NCBI GenBank assembly: GCA_003233255.1
Contig: QILH01000318.1
Span: forward strand, 1-7,347
Reading direction: 5' to 3'
Origin: Gammaproteobacteria bacterium
Lineage (GTDB): Bacteria > Pseudomonadota > Gammaproteobacteria > UBA6429 > Thiohalophilaceae
Length of the DNA stretch: 7,347 nt
Every line of letters starts with the position of its first letter. The first letter of the stretch is position 1. Of the stretch, positions 6,320 to 7,347 are shown one piece after another. A program made the translations under genes and the position numbers. Below the pieces are notes generated by a model. That model was not told the DNA's origin and ran no database searches. It saw only the letters and a list, made by a program, of their open reading frames with translations.

Positions 6320-6635
6320 TATGGGCAGCTCCACCTAAAATTATTGAATATAGTGTCAATGTTAGCGAGTTTAGTCTGGCTTTAACAATGCAAACCAGAA
6401 AACGCCGCTCTTGTATAATCCATATGAAATCAGCAGGTTAATTTATATTCCTGGTAAGTAGTATAAACAATAAATACTAAGATATTGATCTATAACTGTG
6501 AATAATTGTAAAACTATGTAAAATTTATGGTTAATCTGAGACATGATCCACAGTTCAGGTGCTCGTTTAAACCGCCGTACTCCCGTCCATAGTCGGTATA
6601 CTCAAGACAGATTTAAGGAATGTGGAGGGCGATCT
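6320..6635. other. Divergent intergenic region between response regulator and lsrG-like gene
   Basis: This 316-base region separates divergent genes and should hold promoters for both. On the minus strand a perfect TTGACA (6355-6360 region) lies about 40 bases before the response regulator ATG, but no -10 hexamer sits at a usual distance, since the ribosome binding site follows 17 bases later. On the plus strand TATAAT occurs near 6413-6418 without a good -35, and TATACT near 6598-6603 likewise. The stretch 6440-6540 is very AT-rich. An open frame from 6543 reads into the lsrG-like gene, but its first 31 residues resemble no LsrG and are taken as non-coding. No repeat array or RNA gene was seen. 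Confidence 0.4.
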
Positions 6636-6929
6636 ATGTTTGTAACGATTGTTCATGTCTCAGTTAGTCGTCAGTACGCTGCCGCCTTCATCGAAGCGAC
6701 GCAAAAAAATCACCAGGCTTCTATAGCTGAAGCGGGTAACCGACGTTTTGATGTATTGCAATTATCCGCTGATGCAACCCAGTTCGTATTATATGAAGCC
6801 TACACCGACGAAGCTGCGGCAATGGCGCACAAACAAACCGAACATTACCTCAGCTGGCGCGAAACCGTTGCAGACTGGATGGAAATTCCACGCCAGGGAA
6901 TCCGGTACACCGGCTTATTTCCAAATTGA
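6636..6929 (+). CDS. lsrG: LsrG-like antibiotic-biosynthesis-monooxygenase-fold protein
   Basis: From the ATG at 6636-6638 this is a 97-residue protein, essentially the length of E. coli LsrG (96). A strong GGAGGG 8 bases upstream and the family N-terminus (MFVTIVHVSV) fix the start. It matches LsrG along the whole length: NHQASIAEAGNRRFDVLQ (25-42), FVLYEAYTDEAAAMAHK (50-66), His65 and His70, HYLSW, and a C-terminal YTGLFPN. LsrG is a cytosolic dimeric ABM-fold enzyme that isomerises 4-hydroxy-5-phosphonooxypentane-2,3-dione during autoinducer-2 breakdown. None of the lsr transport, kinase or regulator genes is visible, so the true substrate may be another dicarbonyl compound. The TGA stop overlaps the TTG start of the alcohol dehydrogenase, so the two are almost certainly co-translated. 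Confidence 0.85.
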   Translation: MFVTIVHVSVSRQYAAAFIEATQKNHQASIAEAGNRRFDVLQLSADATQFVLYEAYTDEAAAMAHKQTEHYLSWRETVADWMEIPRQGIRYTGLFPN

Positions 6930-7347
6930 ATTCATTCGATCAATTTAGTATTACAAGATTACCTCGCATCGAGTTTGGTCGGGGCAAGTTTGCTGACGTT
7001 GCACATTTAGCTCGGAACTATGGACACAAGGTTTTAGTCGTTACTGGCGCAAATTCATTTCAGTCAAGCTCCCACTGGTCGAATTTACTTACCCAACTGG
7101 AACAATTAAATATGCAGCCACTGTTTTGTCAAATTAGTGGCGAGCCTTCGCCGGTATTAATTGATGAGCAGGTGGCTGAATTTAAATCGCAGTCTATTGA
7201 TGTTGTACTGGGAATCGGTGGTGGCAGTGTGCTTGATGGTGCAAAGGCTATTGCCGGGTTATTAAAGTTAAACGCGGATCACAGTGTCATGGATTTTTTA
7301 GAGGGCGTTGGCGCTGAACTGGATTACACGGGCCCCGCGGTACCCTT
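6926..7347 (+). CDS. Iron-containing alcohol dehydrogenase, N-terminal part (runs off the window)
   Basis: The frame is open from a TTG at 6926-6928 to the window edge, giving 140 residues of a family usually about 385 long. The N-terminus LPRIEFGRGKFADV (12-25) is the family opening. The dinucleotide-binding loop is GIGGGSVLDGAKAIA (96-110), and ISGEPSP (70-76) is also characteristic. The metal-binding Asp and His residues would lie beyond the window. Members oxidise alcohols or reduce aldehydes with NAD(P) and Fe2+ or Zn2+. TTG is chosen because it overlaps the lsrG-like stop as TTGA, no ATG or GTG lies nearby in frame, and homology begins within the first dozen residues. Expression therefore probably depends on translation of the lsrG-like gene. 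The pairing suggests a shared carbonyl metabolite, but the substrate is unknown. Confidence 0.9.
   Translation, partial: MNSFDQFSITRLPRIEFGRGKFADVAHLARNYGHKVLVVTGANSFQSSSHWSNLLTQLEQLNMQPLFCQISGEPSPVLIDEQVAEFKSQSIDVVLGIGGGSVLDGAKAIAGLLKLNADHSVMDFLEGVGAELDYTGPAVP

Noticed and set aside
6320..6334. GTG start for the response regulator
   Set aside because: The GTG is part of the AGGTGGAG ribosome binding site that serves the ATG at 6317-6319.
6543..6635. 31-residue N-terminal extension of the LsrG-like protein
   Set aside because: LsrG proteins start at the equivalent of 6636, which has a strong ribosome binding site, and the extension shows no family resemblance.
6748..6948. Plus-strand 66-codon open frame
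   Set aside because: It is a shadow in another frame of the well-supported LsrG-like gene.

Overview
The window looks like a moderately AT-rich stretch of a gammaproteobacterial chromosome. The taxonomic guess rests on the close, full-length resemblance of four proteins to gammaproteobacterial families: a RutE-type nitroreductase, ZapE, a SirB1-type protein and an LsrG-type protein. The exact lineage cannot be read from the sequence. I found no tRNA, rRNA, CRISPR array, intact insertion sequence or phage gene.

Layout. (i) Bases 1-856, minus strand: the N-terminal 285 residues of a membrane protein that leaves the window, probably a CPBP-family (Rce1/CAAX-like) intramembrane protease. (ii) Bases 857-1621: a 765-base gap in otherwise tightly packed sequence. 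Its minus strand carries what looks like a decayed, frame-broken coding sequence of unknown family (997-1583). (iii) Bases 1622-4774, plus strand: four genes in a row, sirB1-like, sixA-like histidine phosphatase, rutE-like nitroreductase and zapE, with gaps of 36, 15 and 63 bases. They are probably one transcription unit, and a strong hairpin sits at the sixA/rutE junction. (iv) Bases 4781-5671, minus strand, convergent with zapE: an exported PstS-like solute-binding protein with its own likely promoter, overlapped by an inverted repeat. (v) Bases 5852-6319, minus strand: a single-domain CheY/PilH-like response regulator. (vi) Bases 6636-7347, plus strand: an LsrG-like small monooxygenase-fold protein whose stop codon overlaps the TTG start of an iron-containing alcohol dehydrogenase that leaves the window.

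Working together. The clearest functional pair is the translationally coupled lsrG-like/Fe-ADH pair, which suggests sequential handling of one carbonyl metabolite. The sirB1-sixA-rutE-zapE run looks like a housekeeping operon of unrelated functions (protein dephosphorylation, aldehyde or nitro reduction, division-associated ATPase). The solute-binding protein and the response regulator are both orphans here: no transporter permease or ATPase, and no sensor kinase or pilus gene, is in view.

I see no convincing new multi-gene system. The items most worth a second look are the broken gene at 997-1583, the promoter-overlapping dyad before the solute-binding protein, the sixA/rutE hairpin, and the coupled lsrG/ADH pair. 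Several starts were moved from the longest open frame: the solute-binding protein to 5671, the response regulator to 6319, and the LsrG-like gene to 6636.
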